A DNA stretch of 64,000 nt. Source: Planctomycetota bacterium. Its GTDB lineage: Bacteria; Planctomycetota; Planctomycetia; Pirellulales; Lacipirellulaceae. The first letter of the stretch is position 1. Every line of letters starts with the position of its first letter. This document shows, piece by piece, positions 24,780 through 33,804 of the stretch. Both the position numbers and the translations under genes were made by a program. Below the pieces are notes generated by a model, which saw nothing but the letters and a program-made list of their open reading frames with translations, was not told the DNA's origin and made no database searches. Location of the stretch: the NCBI GenBank assembly GCA_013152205.1, contig JAADGV010000027.1, forward strand, positions 1 to 64,000, given 5' to 3'.

Positions 24780-26090
24780 ATGAAGTATCAAACGTTGTTG
24801 ATGTGTCTTGTGTTGCTGGCTGGTGCCGGTTTGACCCAAGCGGCTGACCAACTGGACGTGCCCGAAGGTGCGACCGCTTTGTTTAATGGCAAGAACCTCG
24901 AAGGTTGGTATGGCCTGGGGCACTTCAACCCTTACAAGCTACGAGCGATGGGCGACGATGAGCGGGCGAAGAAGCGAGATACGGATTTGGAGGACTTAAA
25001 GAAGCATTGGACCATCGAAAGTGGCGAGTTGGTGAATGATGGTCATGGCGTCTATGCGACGACCGATCGTAAGCTTGGCGACATGGAATTTTGGATTGAC
25101 TATAAGACAGTTCCGTTGGCCGATAGTGGCATCTATTTGCGTGGCACTCCGCAGGTGCAGATTTGGGATTCGACCGAAGAAGCCAAGTGGAAGATCGGCG
25201 GCGACAAAGGCTCGGGTGGCTTGTGGAATAACTCGCCTGGCGCGCCTGGCAAAGATCCTTCGGTCTTGGCCGACAAGCCGTTTGGCGAGTGGAACAGTTT
25301 TCGGATTGTACAGGTGGGTGCCCGGACGTCGGTGACCTTTAACGACAAGTTGGTCGTCGATCATGCAATCATGGAAAACTACTGGGACCGCTCGAAGCCA
25401 TTGCCGCGCACCGGGCCCGTCCAGCTGCAAACGCATGGTGGAGAAATTCGTTGGCGAAATATCTTTGTGCGAGAGATCGCTTCAGAAGAAGCGAACAAGC
25501 GATTGGCCAGCAAGAACGCCGAGGGCTTTGAGTCGATTTTTAATGGCAAGGACTTGGCCGGTTGGCAAGGCGCGATTGAGAACTATCAGGTGAGCAACGG
25601 TTCGCTGTCGTGCAAATCAGGACACGGCGGAACGCTGTTTACCAAGGAAAAGTATGGCGACTTTGTTGTGCGGCTAGAGTTCAAGCTGCCGCCGGGTGGC
25701 AACAACGGCTTAGCGCTTCGCTACCCTGGCAAAGGGGGTCCCTCGGTCGATGCGATGTGTGAATTGCAAGTGCTCGACGACGACCATCCTAAGTATGAAA
25801 AACTGGACGCACGTCAGTTTCATGGTTCGATTTACGGCTTGGTGCCGGCAACGCGCGGTTATCTACGACCGACGGGAGAGTGGAACTTTCAGGAAGTCAC
25901 GGTGAAGGGGTCGACGATTAAGGTGGAATTGAACGGCTCGGTGATTTTGGATGCCGACGTGAGCAAGGTGACCGAGACGATGGACAACAAAGTCCACCCG
26001 GGCAAGGATCTGAAGTCGGGGTACTTCGGTTTTGCCGGGCATCACGACCCGGTCGAGTTCCGCAACATCATGATTAAGCGACTTGATTAG
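24780..26090 (+). CDS. Exported protein with two tandem DUF1080 domains
   Basis: 436 residues from ATG 24780 (codons upstream are spacer). The signal peptide is MKYQTLLMCLVLLAGAGLTQ ending AAD. Domain 1 (about 25-235) has ATALFNGKNLEGWYG, DMEFWIDYKTVPLADSGIYL followed by RG, GEWNSFRIVQVG and GGEIRWRNIFVREI. Domain 2 (about 245-436) has FESIFNGKDLAGWQGA, YGDFVVRLEFKLPPGGNNGL, GEWNFQEVTVKG and VEFRNIMIKRL. Both keep the opening FNGKxLxGW. It converges with a sialidase-like gene. Related duplicated proteins are common in planctomycetes; substrates are unknown. Confidence 0.9.
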   Translation: MKYQTLLMCLVLLAGAGLTQAADQLDVPEGATALFNGKNLEGWYGLGHFNPYKLRAMGDDERAKKRDTDLEDLKKHWTIESGELVNDGHGVYATTDRKLGDMEFWIDYKTVPLADSGIYLRGTPQVQIWDSTEEAKWKIGGDKGSGGLWNNSPGAPGKDPSVLADKPFGEWNSFRIVQVGARTSVTFNDKLVVDHAIMENYWDRSKPLPRTGPVQLQTHGGEIRWRNIFVREIASEEANKRLASKNAEGFESIFNGKDLAGWQGAIENYQVSNGSLSCKSGHGGTLFTKEKYGDFVVRLEFKLPPGGNNGLALRYPGKGGPSVDAMCELQVLDDDHPKYEKLDARQFHGSIYGLVPATRGYLRPTGEWNFQEVTVKGSTIKVELNGSVILDADVSKVTETMDNKVHPGKDLKSGYFGFAGHHDPVEFRNIMIKRLD

Positions 26091-26145
26091 AACGCATTAC
26101 CATCGTGGATTTTGGCATTCCCGACCCAGAGGGCCGGACTATATA

Positions 26146-26165
26146 GCCCCACCGTCTCGGTGGGC
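26146..26165. terminator. Small hairpin between convergent genes
   Basis: GCCCCACCG TCT CGGTGGGC forms an 8-9 bp stem with a three-base loop in the 98-base gap between the DUF1080 gene (+) and the sialidase-like gene (-). There is no strong U-tract, so its terminator role is tentative. Confidence 0.45.
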
Positions 26166-26188
26166 AAACACTGCAAGCGGTAATAGCT

Positions 26189-27328
26189 CTATTTTTGCCC
26201 CGCATACATGCGGTCGAGTTCTTCGAGCTTGAGCCGAATGCTGACGATGAATGGCATTTCGCCTTTTACCCAGTGGCCGTAAGTTGTGGTTACCAGCGTG
26301 CCGTCGCGCAGCACTTCGACGCCCGGGTAGGTGCAATCGGCTCCCTTGGTGTTGTCCATGAGACGAACCCGGTACTGGCCCTCGTGGCCTTGGGCAATGT
26401 CTTCGTAAGTGCCGACCCAGGCGACCCAATCGCCTTTAGTGGGGCTTTCGCGAGTAGTATCGCGGAACGAGATGAAGAGACGCCCGTCCGGGGTATAGCG
26501 TCCTGTGTGTCGATCGCCGGTGAGGGCGGCGGGCAGTTCGCGGGGCGCAGTCCACGTTTGTCCTTCGTCGTCGGAGAAGATGACATGCGAGTTGCGGCGG
26601 CGGCGGTTTTCTCGCAGCAGGACGGCGAGCTGCTTGCCGTCGGGCGAGCGGATACATCCAGGTTCGCAGAGGTGGATGTCCGAGTTTTTTTGTACGACTT
26701 CTGGGTACGACCAAGTCAGTCCGCCATCCGCTGAAAAGGTTTTGTAGAGTCGAAACTCGACGGGCTTTTGTTGTTTGTTTTCTTTGGTGAAGAAGCGACC
26801 ATCGTCGTGAAACATCGCCAGGTAGCGGCCCGGCTTGCTAAGTTTTTCGACGAATCCCATAACGACGATGCCGCCCCAATCGCCGACCGGATTTAATTCT
26901 GACCAACTTGCTCCGTCGTCTTTGCTAACGGCTAGGCGAGCAGGGTAGAGGCCCGACCACATGATAAGCCGTTTTTTGCCATCGGCATCGACCGTGCGAT
27001 GGATCGTTGGGACTTCTTTGCTGGTGGCCCAACTTTTGGGCGTGGGGAGCCGATCGGACCAAGTGAGGCCGGCGTCGTTGCTTCGTTTGTAGACAATGGC
27101 GCCACCACCGTGGCCTTTGGGGTAGACGCAGAGAATGGTTTTGTTGTCTTCAAGCAAAACGGTGGAAACATGGCCAAGGTATTGGCCCGATTCGCGATCG
27201 ACGACGACTTGGCGGTCGGTTTGATCGGCCAGATCAAGCGTAGGGATAGTATAAGCCGCAGGCTGCTCGGCACCGGCGCTGCTGGCGACGAGTAGGAATA
27301 ATGCGAACAAGGAGTAGTGAGATTTCAT
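26189..27328 (-). CDS. Exported sialidase/BNR-repeat protein 1
   Basis: 379 residues from ATG 27328 (MKSHYSLFALFLLVASSAGA is the signal peptide). A six-bladed sialidase-type propeller is indicated by four Asp-boxes: SNDAGLTWSD, SKDDGASWSE, SADGGLTWSY, SDDEGQTWTA. Other conserved stretches are CIRSPDGKQLAVLLREN, HTGRYTPDGRLFISFRD and YPGVEVLRDGTLVTTTYGHW. Planctomycete proteins of this kind are annotated exo-alpha-sialidase, but true sialidase activity needs an Arg triad that I cannot confirm by eye, so another glycosidase or carbohydrate-binding role is possible. It is one of three such genes in the window. Confidence 0.88.
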   Translation of the reverse strand: MKSHYSLFALFLLVASSAGAEQPAAYTIPTLDLADQTDRQVVVDRESGQYLGHVSTVLLEDNKTILCVYPKGHGGGAIVYKRSNDAGLTWSDRLPTPKSWATSKEVPTIHRTVDADGKKRLIMWSGLYPARLAVSKDDGASWSELNPVGDWGGIVVMGFVEKLSKPGRYLAMFHDDGRFFTKENKQQKPVEFRLYKTFSADGGLTWSYPEVVQKNSDIHLCEPGCIRSPDGKQLAVLLRENRRRRNSHVIFSDDEGQTWTAPRELPAALTGDRHTGRYTPDGRLFISFRDTTRESPTKGDWVAWVGTYEDIAQGHEGQYRVRLMDNTKGADCTYPGVEVLRDGTLVTTTYGHWVKGEMPFIVSIRLKLEELDRMYAGQK

Positions 27329-27394
27329 CGCGGTGATCCTTATGGAATTAGTAAACCAGCCAAAAATCACAGTTGCACAAGGTAGACAGCAATA

Positions 27395-27525
27395 CATTGA
27401 ACCGCAGAGGGCGCAGAAAAAAAACTATTTTTTCGAGCACTCCGGTTTTCTCCGCTGTCTCTGCGCCTCTGCGAGACAATCCCTCTTACTGTTTCCTTTG
27501 CGACTTGGCGCCTTTGCGAGAAATC
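27395..27525. repeat. Mixed family C / family B repeat
   Basis: The left part GAACCGCAGAGGGCGCAGAA pairs with family C; the right part CTCTGCGCCTCTGCGAGACA then CTTGGCGCCTTTGCGAGAAA is family B. The two families seem joined here, flanking an AT-rich centre. No gene. Confidence 0.7.
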
Positions 27526-27551
27526 CCTTGCTAGTTTTCGTGTGGTTCGAG

Positions 27552-28445
27552 TTAGCGAAAAACGGCCAGTTGCGGCAAGTGGTCGCTAAGCGCAAATGAA
27601 CTTGGGTCTGACGTATTGGTGCGAAACGCTCCCTCGAACAGCGGTCTGGACTCGACCACCGTTTGCGCGATCGGTCCGGTTGCCAGCACGTAATCAAATC
27701 GCAAGTCGGGTTTATCGGATTTGATCGTCAGCCCTTCGCCTTTTCCGACGGCGGCAAATGTGTCGACCCACCCGGCGTCGATCCATAGGGGATATTCTTG
27801 TGATGCGGGGCTATGGTTGAGATCACCAATCAAGAGCATGGATCGACCGGCCTTGAGGTCGCTCTGCATCGCCTTGAGCATTTCGTGGATTTCTCGTATT
27901 CGAATGTCGGAAGATGGAGGTGGGCGTAGATGGACCGAGTGGACGTCCAACGCTTCACCACTTGGCAGGCGAACGGTTGCTTTGCCCCAATGTCGAGTGA
28001 AAAGGTCTTCAGCCCGCTCGCGACCCCCGAGCGGAACATTCTCGGAATCGACAATCTCGTAACGGCTTAACAGGGCACCTGGCCAATTGCCGCCGCTAGG
28101 GAAGAATACGTAATTCATCTGGAGCAACTTAGCGATTTCCTGCACCAAAGGTTCAGCAGGCGACTCCGAGAAGTTGATGATGTCTGGGGAGTAAAGCGCC
28201 AACTCCAACGCGAACCGCTCTGCCATTTGTCCCTTGGCCGTGGCCGTATGTGCCAAAGCCCGATCTTTCGGCCAGCCGGTGCAATTGTAGACATTGTAGG
28301 AAATCACACGCAGCGAATGCTCCTTCGGCTTCTCGGCGGCTGAAAGCATTTGGGAGCTACTTCCAACCAAGGCAACGCCGCCGATTGCGGCCTGTTTGAG
28401 AAAACCGCGACGCGACAGTGAGTTGTAAAAAGTAGATCGGATCAT
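27552..28445 (-). CDS. Tat-exported endonuclease/exonuclease/phosphatase-family protein
   Basis: 297 residues. The Tat signal LSRRGFLKQAAIGGVALVG is followed by a cleavage region ending AAE. The EEP fold (DNase I-like phosphodiesterases) shows LRVISYNVYNCTGWP (strand 1 Asn), IINFSESPAEPL (metal Glu), VHSVHLRPP, MLLIGDLNHSPAS (GDLN motif) and ALSDHLPQLAVF (catalytic SDH). Substrates of exported EEP proteins range from nucleic acids to phosphoesters and sphingomyelin. It lies between two other minus-strand exported hydrolases and probably acts outside the cytoplasm on the same extracellular material. All key residues appear present. Confidence 0.9.
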   Translation of the reverse strand: MIRSTFYNSLSRRGFLKQAAIGGVALVGSSSQMLSAAEKPKEHSLRVISYNVYNCTGWPKDRALAHTATAKGQMAERFALELALYSPDIINFSESPAEPLVQEIAKLLQMNYVFFPSGGNWPGALLSRYEIVDSENVPLGGRERAEDLFTRHWGKATVRLPSGEALDVHSVHLRPPPSSDIRIREIHEMLKAMQSDLKAGRSMLLIGDLNHSPASQEYPLWIDAGWVDTFAAVGKGEGLTIKSDKPDLRFDYVLATGPIAQTVVESRPLFEGAFRTNTSDPSSFALSDHLPQLAVFR

Positions 28446-28518
28446 TGAATTGCTTTCTCTCGTTTTCTTTGCGTGTTACAGCACTTAACACTTGAGTACC
28501 GGAGACGACAGGACTACA

Positions 28519-28544
28519 TAGCCCGGCCATCCTGGCCGGAAGTG
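28519..28544. repeat. Short palindrome TAGCCCGGCCATCCTGGCCG
   Basis: CATAGCCCGGCCATCCTGGC then CGGAAGTG. The same unit, inverted, occurs at about 31987-32012 (CTTCCGGCCAGGATGACCGG then GCTATGG) and fused to family A copy 1 near 4093-4118. It lies just downstream of the two-domain hydrolase gene's neighbour and could form a short hairpin. Confidence 0.65.
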
Positions 28545-28589
28545 CCACACATCAGCGACATGCACTAAACGCGGCAGGTTTTTTGCATC

Positions 28590-30689
28590 CTAGGATGCAA
28601 ACTTGGTGTTGTACTTGGCGCCCCAGGGGTCGATTTGGTGTAACTGCTTGGCGGCAAGGGCAGTATAGCAATCGGGAAGGTCGAAGTGTTGGAGGACCCC
28701 GGGCAACAGCGAAGATAGGGGCCAATCGTAATCTTCTGACTCGGCCAAGGTGGTGTAGGACGAGAGGGAATTTTTGAGCGTGACCTGTTTTACTGTGTCG
28801 TGCAGTATCGCGGCGAAAGTGGCGGGGATCGTGCCCCAACCCTTGGCGGCTAAGTGGATTTCGGTGTGGCCGACGTTTTTTAGAAGACCGAGCACCGAGA
28901 GTAGATCGTGGGTTCGTTGAGCAGGGTAGGGGCGATCGAGCATGAGCGAATGAATCGAGTAAAAAAAGTCGCTACCATAAGCAGAGTGGAACGAGTTATG
29001 GTCGCACGTACCGGGTTGCGATTCGCCGATGCCGCGGACGTCGACGGTGTAGAGCGTCGAGTCGGGTTCGGCGGTTAGCAGATCGCGGATGAGCGGCTCG
29101 TTGCGTAGCTCGTTGTCGCTGGAAAGGTGCGAGACGTAGAGGATCGCTCGCTTGCTATCGGCTGGGGGACGCGAAAGACGATTTTTTTTGTCGAGGCGGT
29201 AGACCAGGGCTTCGATGCCCGGTTCGGTGCCGACGGCGTAGGTGGTGGCGTAAGGTTTGGATTTGGGATAGCCGACACGTTGCGATTTCGGCAGGGGGCG
29301 AAGGATGCGGTAGTCGGGTGCGGCGGGACGATCCGCTAGTTGCAGGTAGTTTTCAAGTATGGGGATGAGTTTTTCTGGCGGAACTTTTCCGCGAGATTTT
29401 GCCAGTTGCTGAGAGATTTCGCGTGTGAAGGTTTGTACTGTTTTGGAGCCAAGTTCGGCAACTTGACCGTTGGGGGTACATTGGAGCGTTTTGTCTTTTT
29501 CGATTTTGAGTGCTGGTTCGCTATTGCTGTCAGAGATTTTGGTGACGTTGTTGAAAAAACCATACATGGCCTCGCGGTTTTCTTGAGAGTAGCCGTGCGC
29601 GGTGGGGCCGGTGAAGAGGGCAATGTTTTCTTCTTTGCCGAGCAAACGGTAAAGCTTTTTTAGTCGGCGATAGGCTTGCTCGCTTCCCCGAACGTCGAAG
29701 AAATCTTTTTCTTTGGCAAGGATAATGATTGGCTTAGGAGCCAACGCCGCGAGGAAGTCTTCGTGTTCGAGACCAAGGGCGAGGGCCTTGGGGGGGCATT
29801 GCTCGGTGTCGGTGGGGAGTTCGTTTTCGAGATTGCGTCGAAAGGTGGTGACGAAACAAGACGGGGCGGCCATAGTCCAACGCGATTCGACCCCACAGAG
29901 CCAAGTGGTCATGGTGCCGCCGCCCGAGTTGCCGGTGACGCCGACCTGATTCGGATCGACTTCCTTGCGGGAAAGCAGATAGTCGAGCGCGCGGATACCG
30001 TCCCAGGCTCGCCAGTTGCCAAAAAATTCGCCGACCAAAAACTGCTGGTTGCCTGCCTTGAGATGTTCGGCCACGCCGACGCCGACTTTGGACTTGAGGT
30101 GCTCGTCGGGGTACTGGAGGCGTTCGCCCTGGCCGATGGGGTCGTAGATCAGCACGACGTAGCCTTGGCGGGCGAGCCCTTGTGCGAAGGATTGATAGGC
30201 GGTTTCTGCTTTGCCATTGCGCGAATGACCACAGGTGCCAACGATCCCGGGCAGAGGGTATTCGCGCCCAGTGGGAACGTAGAGGTTTGCCGAGACAATC
30301 ATCCCGGGGCGGCTTTCGAAAAGAATATTTTCGATACGGTAGGTGTCTCGCTCGACAATGCTAGTGACGCGGGCGTTCAGGGGTGTTTTCTCGGGGAAAG
30401 GCCCAAACGACTCGCGGATTTTTCCGCGCACCGACTCGACGTACGCTTGCGCATCGGCAGCGCTGCTGAGCTTTGCGAGCCTCAGGTCGCGGGCCTCGTC
30501 GAGTTGTCTTACTTGCTGCACAAAGTACCGCTGAAGCATGTTCGGAAAACGGTTCAGCGATTTATGGTTGCTGCTGTCTTCAGCAAAAAGCGGCGACGAG
30601 AGATAGGCCTCGGCCATCGCCCAACCAAGGGCATGGGTGCCGCCAATACGAAAGAGGTCGCGTCGGGTAACTTGATGTTGAGATTTCAT
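28590..30689 (-). CDS. Tat-exported two-domain alpha/beta hydrolase (acetyl-xylan-esterase-like)
   Basis: 699 residues. Residues 8-16 (TRRDLFRIG) are a Tat motif. The first hydrolase domain (about 110-380) has GIVGTCGHSRNGKAE, YDPIGQGERL, a full nucleophile elbow GVTGNSGGGTMTTW, DFFDVRGSE (acid) and TGPTAHGYSQENREAM (His). The second region (about 500-690) repeats the fold: LYTVDVRGIGESQPGT and IHLAAKGWGTIPATFA, but its elbow AAKGWG has no Ser, so it looks catalytically dead. Family members hydrolyse acetyl or other esters on polysaccharides. A paralogue with the same two-part plan is at 43286-45319. Confidence 0.85.
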   Translation of the reverse strand: MKSQHQVTRRDLFRIGGTHALGWAMAEAYLSSPLFAEDSSNHKSLNRFPNMLQRYFVQQVRQLDEARDLRLAKLSSAADAQAYVESVRGKIRESFGPFPEKTPLNARVTSIVERDTYRIENILFESRPGMIVSANLYVPTGREYPLPGIVGTCGHSRNGKAETAYQSFAQGLARQGYVVLIYDPIGQGERLQYPDEHLKSKVGVGVAEHLKAGNQQFLVGEFFGNWRAWDGIRALDYLLSRKEVDPNQVGVTGNSGGGTMTTWLCGVESRWTMAAPSCFVTTFRRNLENELPTDTEQCPPKALALGLEHEDFLAALAPKPIIILAKEKDFFDVRGSEQAYRRLKKLYRLLGKEENIALFTGPTAHGYSQENREAMYGFFNNVTKISDSNSEPALKIEKDKTLQCTPNGQVAELGSKTVQTFTREISQQLAKSRGKVPPEKLIPILENYLQLADRPAAPDYRILRPLPKSQRVGYPKSKPYATTYAVGTEPGIEALVYRLDKKNRLSRPPADSKRAILYVSHLSSDNELRNEPLIRDLLTAEPDSTLYTVDVRGIGESQPGTCDHNSFHSAYGSDFFYSIHSLMLDRPYPAQRTHDLLSVLGLLKNVGHTEIHLAAKGWGTIPATFAAILHDTVKQVTLKNSLSSYTTLAESEDYDWPLSSLLPGVLQHFDLPDCYTALAAKQLHQIDPWGAKYNTKFAS

Positions 30690-31018
30690 TTTTCTCTTAT
30701 TTGCGTTGAGCAGCGCTGATTAGCGGTTCTCTTTCCTTACTCGGTGGTAAAAAATCAGCACGTCGAGTTTAGGTTGGTGTAACACTTCAGCCGAGTGAAG
30801 CAGAATAGAACACAGATGAATGCTGTTTTAGCAGATAGTCGCCGATTACAAGACGATTCTGGTCAGCCGTCTGTTTCGATCTTTAGTCCTATGATTTCAA
30901 CAATCTTCTTTTTTGTATCCGTGAAAATCCGTCTGATCTGTGTTCCTCCGCGTTCCATTACTTCAGATGGTAGAAGTATTACAGGTTGGTAAATTCTCGT
31001 TTGCTGTCTGCCTTCAAG
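30690..31018. repeat. Spacer with AACACAGAT-type inverted repeat
   Basis: GAACACAGATGAATG at about 30808 and ATCCGTGAAAATCCGTCTGA then TCTGTGTTC ending about 30945 form an inverted pair of the widespread AACACGGAT/ATCCGTGTT type. A GAGCAGCGCTGATTAGCGGT tract at about 30706-30726 matches repeat units near 275 and 40896. No gene is seen; the hydrolase promoter (start 30689) must lie at its left end. Confidence 0.65.
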
Positions 31019-31951
31019 TTATTTGATGTCGATGCTCAACGATTCGTAAGACGAAAAAATGATTTCCACATGATCGCCTGCAACGGCGGGCGGAGACTTG
31101 AGCATCGAGCCAATGATGACGATATCGCCCGAGCGGAGGTGATGTCCGTGCTTTAGCAAACGATTGGCGAGCGCGAGGACGGCGTCCAACGGTGCGCCGT
31201 TCATCATCGATTTGGCGGCGCCTGTAGCGAGCACTTTGCCATTGATTTTGACACTGCCGGTCTCGGTGTCGAAGCCTGCTTGGGCGAGAGGAACAATTCT
31301 GCTGGGGATAATGAACCCACCGTGGCCGAGGCCGTCGGCGATGGCGAGGTCGACGCCCGCTTTGATTCCGCCTTCGGTGTCGCGCACTCGGACGGAGATC
31401 AACTCACTAGCCCCACCGACACCGCCGATGGCAGCTTCAAGTTGTTCTCGACTGACTTTAGGGCCGGCGAGATCTTTGCTGATCAAAAAACCGACTTCGG
31501 CCTCGATGATCGGAGTGTCGTCGCCAAAGCGATTGGCCGGGGCGGTGCCGCCAGACTTGTATTGGTCGGAAGCGAGCATAAAGCCAAAAATGGGGTCGAG
31601 CTTGTCCTCCGGCTTCGAGATGATGGTGCCGCCCATTTTCCAACCCACGAGTTTTTCGCCAGCGGCTTGCATCTTTTCCAACAAGGCCATTTGGATTTTG
31701 TAGGCCTGGTCGCGATCCATTTCGGGATAGTGGAGGGCCAGGGCGCGCGTGACGCTGGCCGTCTTTCGGGCTTGGAAGAGATGGTCTGCAATCGTGTCGA
31801 TGTCGGCACCGGCGGAAAGTTGATCGGTGATATCTCGGGTAGGTTTTTTTGCATGTGTGGTTGCGTTGCCGCCGGCGAGCGCAACGAAAGCGAGCGTGGC
31901 GATAACCAGATGAGAAACTGTTTTGAGTTGGTGAGCAGTGTTTGCGAGCAT
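31019..31951 (-). CDS. Exported 2-keto-4-pentenoate-hydratase-like (FAH-fold) protein
   Basis: 310 residues. The N-terminus MLANTAHQLKTVSHLVIATL followed by AFVALAGGNATTHAKK reads as a signal peptide. The rest matches 2-oxopent-4-enoate hydratase/4-oxalocrotonate decarboxylase proteins of the fumarylacetoacetase fold: LVGWKMGGTI, DPIFGFML, IIEAEVGFLISKDL (metal-binding Glu), GADLAIADG-type DLAIADGLGHG, and SGDIVIIGSML. MhpD-type enzymes normally work in the cytoplasm on aromatic meta-cleavage products, so export is unusual. No other aromatic-degradation gene is nearby. It may act on unsaturated sugar acids or have lost activity; unknown. Confidence 0.85.
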   Translation of the reverse strand: MLANTAHQLKTVSHLVIATLAFVALAGGNATTHAKKPTRDITDQLSAGADIDTIADHLFQARKTASVTRALALHYPEMDRDQAYKIQMALLEKMQAAGEKLVGWKMGGTIISKPEDKLDPIFGFMLASDQYKSGGTAPANRFGDDTPIIEAEVGFLISKDLAGPKVSREQLEAAIGGVGGASELISVRVRDTEGGIKAGVDLAIADGLGHGGFIIPSRIVPLAQAGFDTETGSVKINGKVLATGAAKSMMNGAPLDAVLALANRLLKHGHHLRSGDIVIIGSMLKSPPAVAGDHVEIIFSSYESLSIDIK

Positions 31952-32412
31952 GGGGTTTTCCTTCGGTCGGCTGTTTTTATTTTGGTGCTTCCGGCCAGGA
32001 TGACCGGGCTATGGACGATGTGGTTCCATTGTCTTCGGTGGGGCGGAACACTCAAGTGCCAGCCAAGTGTAAGATTCCATACAAAGTTAGGGTTTGCCGC
32101 ATAGGTTGGTAGAGCGAGTTCATTTTCGACTCGTCCCGCGGCGATTACAAGTACATTGCAGAGCTTGCGTCAGCATGAACGGCAGGAAAATTGCAAAGTC
32201 GCAGGCCTCCGTAGTAGCCGCAGGCGGAAGCCGCGGTTTATTCAGGCTCAGCCGCCGCCTCCGCTTGTAGCAGCATGACTTTGCAATTCTCTGGACTTGG
32301 ATCGGGGAGTGAATGGAGAAAGCGAGGGCGGTAGTGTATGCTGTCGCTAGATGCTCAGGTTGACGTGACCATGGGGTGTAATTTCCACTTTCTTTCTTAG
32401 GGAAGGTTTTTC
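31952..32412. repeat. Spacer with short palindrome and complete family A copy
   Basis: 31987-32012 is the CTTCCGGCCAGGATGACCGG unit. 32188-32290 is a complete family A copy: AATTGCAAAGTCGCAGG, core TAGCCGCAGGCGGAAGCCGC, loop GTTTATTCAGGCTCA, partner GCCGCCTCCGCTTGTAGC, terminus ATGACTTTGCAATTC. 32300-32412 should hold the promoter of the PqaA-like gene. Confidence 0.75.
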
Positions 32413-33735
32413 ATGCGAATCAAGATTGGAATGTTGTTTGTTTTGGGGTTGGCTGTTGCGATGCCGACGAACTCGGGGGCCAAGGAAGCAGGGACAGCGA
32501 TAGTGACTACGCCACTTCAAAAATATGTCAACGCTCCGGATGATAGCTATGAATGGAAAATGCGTGGGAATAGCACGCACAACGGTTGCACGGTCATCGA
32601 TGTCGAGCTGACTTCGCAGACTTGGCAAGATATTAAGTGGCAGCACACAATGAGCATTTTTGTGCCTTCTGACATCAAGCACGGTCGCACCGTGCTGTTG
32701 TTTATTACCGGCGGTCGCATTGGTGGGTTACCAGACGATGACGACCTTGAGGTGGGCACCAAGTTGGCAGCCATGGCGCAAATGCCCTGTGTGATTCTGC
32801 ATACCGTGCCCAATCAACCGTTGCTTGGCGATCGCGTCGAGGATGATTTAATCACCGAGTCATTTCTCAAGTATCTTGAGACAAAAGATGAGACTTGGCC
32901 GCTGCTGTTTCCGATGGCGAAAAGTGCGGTCAAGGCAATGGATGCGACAAATGAGTTGGCCGAGCAGTTTTTTGGAGCAAAGATCGATCGTTTTATCGTG
33001 ACAGGCGCATCGAAACGCGGCTGGACAAGTTGGCTAACCGCGGTCGCCGACCCGCGTGTGATTGGCATCGCGCCGATTGTGATCGACACACTGAACTTCA
33101 AGCCGCAGATGAAAGGTCAGATCGAGCGTTGGGGCGAGTATAGCGAGCAGATTGTCGACTACACGAGCAAAGGGCTTGTGAAAGAGGAAGAAGATCCGAT
33201 AGCCGACGAACTGATGCGTTGGGTCGATCCTTACACTTATCGCAATCAACTGACGCTGCCGAAGTTGCTGATCAACGGCACGAACGATCGCTATTGGGTT
33301 GTCGATGCGATGAACGAGTACTGGGACGATTTGGTAGGGCCCAAGCATGTGATCTATGTGCCGAATGGAGGGCATGGATTGGGCGACGGCCGGGGCGATG
33401 CCATGACCACGCTGGCAGTCTTCTCGCAGCACACAGCGTCCGAAACTCCGATGCCCGAGCTGAGCTGGAAGCACGAAGACGAGGGTAAGAAATTCCGCCT
33501 GACGGTAGAGTCGAAAGAAAGCCCGAAGACAGTGCAGTTATGGGTTGCAAAGTCGGATACGCTAGACTTTCGGCCCTCGAAATGGGAGGCAACTACCATT
33601 GAGGTCGGAGACGATGGCAAGGCCGTGGCCCTCGTCGACCGGCCTGAGAGTGGACACGTCGCATTCTATGCCGAAGCGACTTACCCGTTCGGCCCACTGG
33701 AATACGGATTGTCGACGCAAATTCGTGTCGAGTAA
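32413..33735 (+). CDS. Exported PhoPQ-activated pathogenicity-related (PqaA-like) alpha/beta hydrolase
   Basis: 440 residues with signal peptide MRIKIGMLFVLGLAVAMPTN ending SGA. PqaA-family features: LLFITGGRIG near residue 98, FPMAKSAVKAMDA, the nucleophile region IVTGASKRGWTSWLTA (S at about residue 199 in GASKRG), LPKLLINGTNDRYWVVDAMN (acid loop) and YVPNGGHGLG (His). The Salmonella founding member is PhoP-regulated and affects antimicrobial-peptide resistance; planctomycete members are plentiful and uncharacterised. The catalytic triad looks complete. A C-terminal beta domain of about 90 residues follows the hydrolase domain. A perfect terminator hairpin lies 22 bases after the stop. Confidence 0.92.
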   Translation: MRIKIGMLFVLGLAVAMPTNSGAKEAGTAIVTTPLQKYVNAPDDSYEWKMRGNSTHNGCTVIDVELTSQTWQDIKWQHTMSIFVPSDIKHGRTVLLFITGGRIGGLPDDDDLEVGTKLAAMAQMPCVILHTVPNQPLLGDRVEDDLITESFLKYLETKDETWPLLFPMAKSAVKAMDATNELAEQFFGAKIDRFIVTGASKRGWTSWLTAVADPRVIGIAPIVIDTLNFKPQMKGQIERWGEYSEQIVDYTSKGLVKEEEDPIADELMRWVDPYTYRNQLTLPKLLINGTNDRYWVVDAMNEYWDDLVGPKHVIYVPNGGHGLGDGRGDAMTTLAVFSQHTASETPMPELSWKHEDEGKKFRLTVESKESPKTVQLWVAKSDTLDFRPSKWEATTIEVGDDGKAVALVDRPESGHVAFYAEATYPFGPLEYGLSTQIRVE

Positions 33736-33757
33736 AACGGATTGCTGAGCAGTAACA

Positions 33758-33795
33758 CATAAAGCCAAGGGGCCAAACCCCTTGGCTTTATGTTT
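33758..33795 (+). terminator. Rho-independent terminator of the PqaA-like gene
   Basis: CATAAAGCCAAGGGG pairs perfectly with CCCCTTGGCTTTATG around a CCAAA loop, followed by TTT. It starts 22 bases after the stop codon. It is the clearest intrinsic terminator in the window. Confidence 0.88.
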
Positions 33796-33804
33796 GCGCT
33801 AAAC

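Noticed and set aside
29676-30719. A 347-codon plus-strand frame opposite the Tat hydrolase
   Set aside because: The opposite strand encodes a hydrolase with clear Tat and catalytic motifs; the plus frame has no recognisable motif.
31280-32104. A 274-codon plus-strand frame opposite the exported hydratase
   Set aside because: It is a shadow of the hydratase gene and runs through a repeat.
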